Origin: Acidimicrobiales bacterium
GTDB taxonomy: Bacteria; Actinomycetota; Acidimicrobiia; Acidimicrobiales; RAAP-2
Direction: 5' to 3'
Length of the DNA stretch: 11,347 bases
Assembly (NCBI GenBank): GCA_030044045.1
Contig: JASHWO010000144.1
Location: 1-11,347, forward strand
Position 1 is the first letter of the stretch; each line of letters begins with the position of its first letter. Positions 8,892 to 11,347 of the stretch are shown one piece after another. The notes below the pieces were generated by a model. The model saw nothing but the letters and a program-made list of their open reading frames with translations, did no database searches and had not been told where the DNA came from. A program made the translations under genes and the position numbers.

Positions 8892-10406
8892 ATGAGCTCC
8901 ATCCGCAGAACCCTGGGCGGTGTGCTGGTCGCCGTGGCTGGCACGGCCGCCCTCAGCGGCCTGATGGTGCCGGCGCGCCACCACCTCTCGATCGCCACCC
9001 CAGCCCTGGTGCTGGTGGTCCCGGTGGTGGCCGGGGTGGCGGTGGGCGGGCTGGCCGCCGGGGTGGTGGCGGTGGCGGCAGGGTTCCTCGCCTACGACCT
9101 CCTCTTCGTCCCCCCCTACGGCTCGCTCACCGTGGGCGCCGGGGAGAACTGGGTGGCCCTCGGGGTCTACGCCGTGGTGATGCTGGTGGTGGCCCGGGTG
9201 GTGGTGTTCCTCCAGCGGGCCCGGGCCGAGGCCCGCCGGAACGAGGAGGCCACCCAGCGCCTCTACGCCCTCTCCGACCTGCTGATCGGGGACAAGCCGG
9301 GCACCGAGCTGCTCCAGCAGATCGTGGACACCGTCCACCAGGCCTTCCGTCCCCGTTGGGTGGCGGCGCTCCTGCCCGAGAACGGCTCCCTGGCCGTGGC
9401 CGCCACTGCCGGGGAGCCGCTGACCGAGGCGGAGCTGGCCGAGCTCACGCCGGTCCCGGGCCGTCCGGCCAGCCTGCGGCCGGACCGGGAGGACGGCGGC
9501 ACCGTCCGTATCGTGCTCACCGCCCGGGAGCGGCCTGAGGGGCTGGTGGCCGTAGCCGGCGCCCCGCTGGCCCCGCACGACCAGGCGCTGCTCCGCACCT
9601 ACGCCAACCAGGCGGCGCTGGCCCTGGAGCGGAGCCGGCTGCGCCAGCAGGCGCTGCGCGGTGAGCTGCTGGAGGAGGTGGACCGCCTGCGCGACGCCCT
9701 CATGGGCGCCGTCTCCCACGACCTGCGCACCCCGCTGGCGTCGGTCAAGACGGCGGTCACCACCCTCCGGCGGTCGAGCCCGTCGCTGGGGGAGGCCGAT
9801 CGCGACGAGCTGCTGGAGCTGATCGAGACCCAGTCCGACGTCCTCGACCGGCTGGTGGCCAACCTGCTCGACATGACCCGCATCCAGTCCGGCGCCCTGG
9901 AGGTGCGCCCGGAGATCAGCCCGGTGGCCGACGTGGTGGAGGGGGCACTGCGGGCCACCGCCGTGCCGCCGGCCGCCGTGGTGGCCACCTTGCCCCCCGA
10001 TCTGCCCCCGGTCGAGGTCGACCAGGTGCTGATGGAGCAGGTGCTGGCCAACCTGATCGACAACGCCGCCCGCCACTCGCCCGACGGCCGGCCGGTGGAG
10101 CTCACGGCGGCGGCGGCCGGCGGCACGGTGGAGCTGGCGGTGAGCGACCACGGTCCCGGCGTGCCCCCGGCGGAGCGGGAACGGGTGTTCCAGATGTTCA
10201 ACCGGGTGAGCGGGGGCGGGCGGGCCGGCCTGGGCCTGGCCATCGCCAAGGCGTTCGTGGAGGCCCACGGGGAGACGATCCGGGTGGAGGACGCGCCGGG
10301 GGGCGGGGCCCGTTTCGTGGTGACCATGCCCCCGGCCCGGCTCCCGGCCGAGACCATGCCCCCGGCCCGGCTCCCGGCCGACGTGACACCGCCGGAGCCG
10401 GCCTGA
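8892..10406 (+). CDS. kdpD: Membrane sensor histidine kinase, C-terminal half of KdpD (DUF4118, GAF, HisKA, HATPase)
   Basis: 504 residues. Residues about 7-107 are a DUF4118-type membrane region with several hydrophobic helices and the family motif FVPPYGSLTV (72-81). A GAF-like domain spans about 120-246. The HisKA helix pair follows, with the phosphoacceptor His276 in SHDLRTPL. The ATPase domain has N-box NLIDNAARHSP (387-397), G1 DHGPGV (419-424) and G2 GLGLA (446-450). It lacks the KdpD ATP-binding and stress-protein domains, which are encoded divergently next door. By family knowledge it autophosphorylates on His276 and passes phosphate to KdpE. The start ATG 8892 is chosen because the membrane region begins at once and upstream sequence overlaps the opposite gene. 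The stop (TGA 10404-10406) is one base before the regulator's ATG. The last 25 residues are a Pro-rich tail built by a tandem repeat. Confidence 0.92.
   Translation: MSSIRRTLGGVLVAVAGTAALSGLMVPARHHLSIATPALVLVVPVVAGVAVGGLAAGVVAVAAGFLAYDLLFVPPYGSLTVGAGENWVALGVYAVVMLVVARVVVFLQRARAEARRNEEATQRLYALSDLLIGDKPGTELLQQIVDTVHQAFRPRWVAALLPENGSLAVAATAGEPLTEAELAELTPVPGRPASLRPDREDGGTVRIVLTARERPEGLVAVAGAPLAPHDQALLRTYANQAALALERSRLRQQALRGELLEEVDRLRDALMGAVSHDLRTPLASVKTAVTTLRRSSPSLGEADRDELLELIETQSDVLDRLVANLLDMTRIQSGALEVRPEISPVADVVEGALRATAVPPAAVVATLPPDLPPVEVDQVLMEQVLANLIDNAARHSPDGRPVELTAAAAGGTVELAVSDHGPGVPPAERERVFQMFNRVSGGGRAGLGLAIAKAFVEAHGETIRVEDAPGGGARFVVTMPPARLPAETMPPARLPADVTPPEPA
10322..10380 (+). repeat. 30-base in-frame tandem duplication
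   Basis: Bases 10322-10350 and 10352-10380 are identical over 29 positions, a direct tandem repeat of period 30. It encodes MPPARLPAET then MPPARLPADV at the extreme C-terminus of the kinase, after the ATPase domain, so it lengthens a Pro-rich tail without disturbing the fold. Confidence 0.9.
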
Positions 10407-10407
10407 G

Positions 10408-11082
10408 ATGGCCCGCATCCTGGTGGTGGACGACGACCGCTCCCTGCTGCGGGCGCTGCGCATCGGGCTGACCGCCCGCGGCTACGACGTGGCCGAGGCC
10501 CGCACCGGCGCCGACGGGGTGGCCCAGGTGTCGCTCACCTCGCCCGACGTGGTGGTGCTCGACCTCGGCCTGCCCGACCTGGACGGGGTGGAGGTGTGCC
10601 GGCGCATCCGCCAGTGGACGCAGGTCCCGGTGATCGTGCTCTCGGCCGCCGGCTCCGAGGAGCGCAAGGTGGTGGCGCTCGACGCCGGTGCCGACGACTA
10701 CGTGACCAAGCCTTTCGGCATGGCCGAGCTGGAAGCCCGCCTGCGGGTGGCCTTGCGGCGGACGTCGGCGGCCACCCCTGACCAGCCGGCCGAGCTGGTG
10801 GTCGGTCGCATCGAGGTGGACCTGGTGCACCACATGGCCCGGCTCGACGGTACGCCCCTCGACCTGACCGGCCGGGAGTTCGACATCCTGGCCTTCCTGG
10901 CCCGCCACGCCGGCAAGGTGTGCACCCACCAGATGATCCTCCACGAGGTGTGGGGCGCCGGCTACGGCGGCGAGGGGCACTACCTCCGCGTCTACGCCCA
11001 CCGCCTACGGCGCAAGCTGGGCGGCGCTGGTCACCTGCTGCGCACCCAGCCCGGCGTGGGCTACCAGCTCCTGGAGGAGTGA
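10408..11082 (+). CDS. kdpE: KdpE-type response regulator (OmpR/PhoB family)
   Basis: 224 residues, the normal KdpE length. The receiver domain (1-118) has the acidic pair Asp8/Asp9, phosphoacceptor Asp52 in VVVLDLGLPDLDG, Ser79 in VIVLSA, and Lys101 in DDYVTKPFG. A winged-helix DNA-binding domain spans about 127-222, with LTGREFDILAFLARHAGKV and the recognition region HYLRVYAHRLRRKLG, then the terminal GVGYQLLEE. RQWTQVPVIVLSA and ALDAGADDYVTKPFGMAELEARLRVALRR closely resemble E. coli KdpE. It is expected to bind promoters of potassium-uptake genes, classically kdpFABC, when phosphorylated; those genes are not in the window. The ATG is one base after the kinase stop, with GGAG at 10394-10397 inside the kinase gene, so the two are translationally coupled. 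Confidence 0.94.
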   Translation: MARILVVDDDRSLLRALRIGLTARGYDVAEARTGADGVAQVSLTSPDVVVLDLGLPDLDGVEVCRRIRQWTQVPVIVLSAAGSEERKVVALDAGADDYVTKPFGMAELEARLRVALRRTSAATPDQPAELVVGRIEVDLVHHMARLDGTPLDLTGREFDILAFLARHAGKVCTHQMILHEVWGAGYGGEGHYLRVYAHRLRRKLGGAGHLLRTQPGVGYQLLEE

Positions 11083-11084
11083 GG

Positions 11085-11130
11085 AGCCCGTCCGGACCAC
11101 CGGCCAGGGCGCCGACGGCCCGGACGGGCT
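11085..11130. terminator. Strong bidirectional-type hairpin between kdpE and the convergent OB-fold gene
   Basis: AGCCCGTCCGG (11085-11095) and CCGGACGGGCT (11120-11130) are perfect 11-base inverted arms with a 24-base GC-rich loop. The hairpin begins 2 bases after the kdpE stop and its right arm reaches into the stop codon of the minus-strand gene. It has no T-run, as is common for GC-rich actinobacterial terminators, and is placed to end both converging transcripts. Confidence 0.7.
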
Positions 11131-11347
11131 ATCCCTCGGGGCGCCGGCCGAAGCGGTAGAGGGGGTTGAGCAGCACCAGGCGACCGCGGTCGTCGAGCAC
11201 CGTGCCCTCCACTACCAGCCCGGCCCCGACCACCATCCCCGGCAGACCGACCCGGCCCAGCCAGCGCAGCTCGATGACCCCGGTCCCGTCGTCGAGGTCG
11301 GCCTCCAGCCACGGCCCGGCTGGACCGACCGGGCCGCCCAGCCTGGC
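11129..11347 (-). CDS. OB-fold nucleic-acid-binding-domain protein, C-terminal part (start beyond window)
   Basis: The minus-strand frame is open from the right edge to TAG at 11131-11129, giving 72 residues. It reads WLEADLDDGTGVIELRWLG, then GLPGMVVGAGLVVEGTV and RLVLLNPLYRFGRRPEG. The pattern of DDGTG, LxWLGR, PGM, VEGTV and the closing NPxY is that of the small OB-fold proteins widespread in actinobacteria, which, as I recall, often lie beside TrkA-type potassium genes and DUF3159. The nucleic-acid role is assumed from the fold only. It converges on kdpE and shares the intervening hairpin. A potassium-uptake cluster may continue to the right, but that is not visible here. Confidence 0.75.
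   Translation of the reverse strand, partial: ARLGGPVGPAGPWLEADLDDGTGVIELRWLGRVGLPGMVVGAGLVVEGTVLDDRGRLVLLNPLYRFGRRPEG

Noticed and set aside
8868..10463. A 531-codon minus-strand frame opposite the kinase gene
   Set aside because: It is rich in His, Gly, Arg and Gln without domains, and antisense to a complete histidine kinase.

Overview
The window is GC-rich (roughly 70% in most genes), with almost every third codon position G or C and a kdp-type potassium-sensing locus next to an OB-fold gene of a kind common in Actinomycetota. I read it as chromosomal DNA of a high-GC actinobacterium, perhaps of the Acidimicrobiia type. The class is a guess; the phylum is better supported.

Positions 1-6097 (minus strand) hold one giant secreted RHS/YD-repeat protein of more than 2,000 residues. 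It has an N-terminal signal peptide, a DNRLRE-like module, a Thr-rich and Ig-like stretch, two PA14-like modules, many YD repeats and the conserved RHS terminal core. The variable C-terminal tip begins near position 182 and runs off the left edge. GC content falls from about 63-77% in the core to about 49% in the tip, the pattern expected of a swappable polymorphic-toxin C-terminus. The signal peptide and the body lie in different frames, so one base appears to be missing in the stretch about 5905-5955 (sequencing error or a real mutation). Just upstream on the same strand (6130-7380) is a secreted PstS-like periplasmic-binding-type protein, only 32 bases from the RHS start, so the two are probably co-transcribed. 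An AT-rich stretch (7441-7540, 45% GC) in front of this pair is the likely promoter region.

Positions 7566-11082 hold a rearranged Kdp potassium/turgor-sensing system. KdpD is split into two proteins read in opposite directions. The cytoplasmic input half (KdpD ATP-binding domain plus universal-stress-protein domain) is on the minus strand. The membrane and kinase half (DUF4118, GAF, HisKA, HATPase) is on the plus strand, with 69 bases between the two starts. The kinase is followed almost without a gap by a KdpE response regulator. A strong hairpin (11085-11130) separates kdpE from a convergent gene at the right edge, the C-terminus of a small OB-fold protein. No KdpFABC pump genes are in the window.

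The kdp genes probably sense potassium or osmotic state and act on targets elsewhere. The binding protein and RHS gene look like a separate secreted-surface or competition module. No RNA genes, CRISPR arrays, transposases or integrases were seen.
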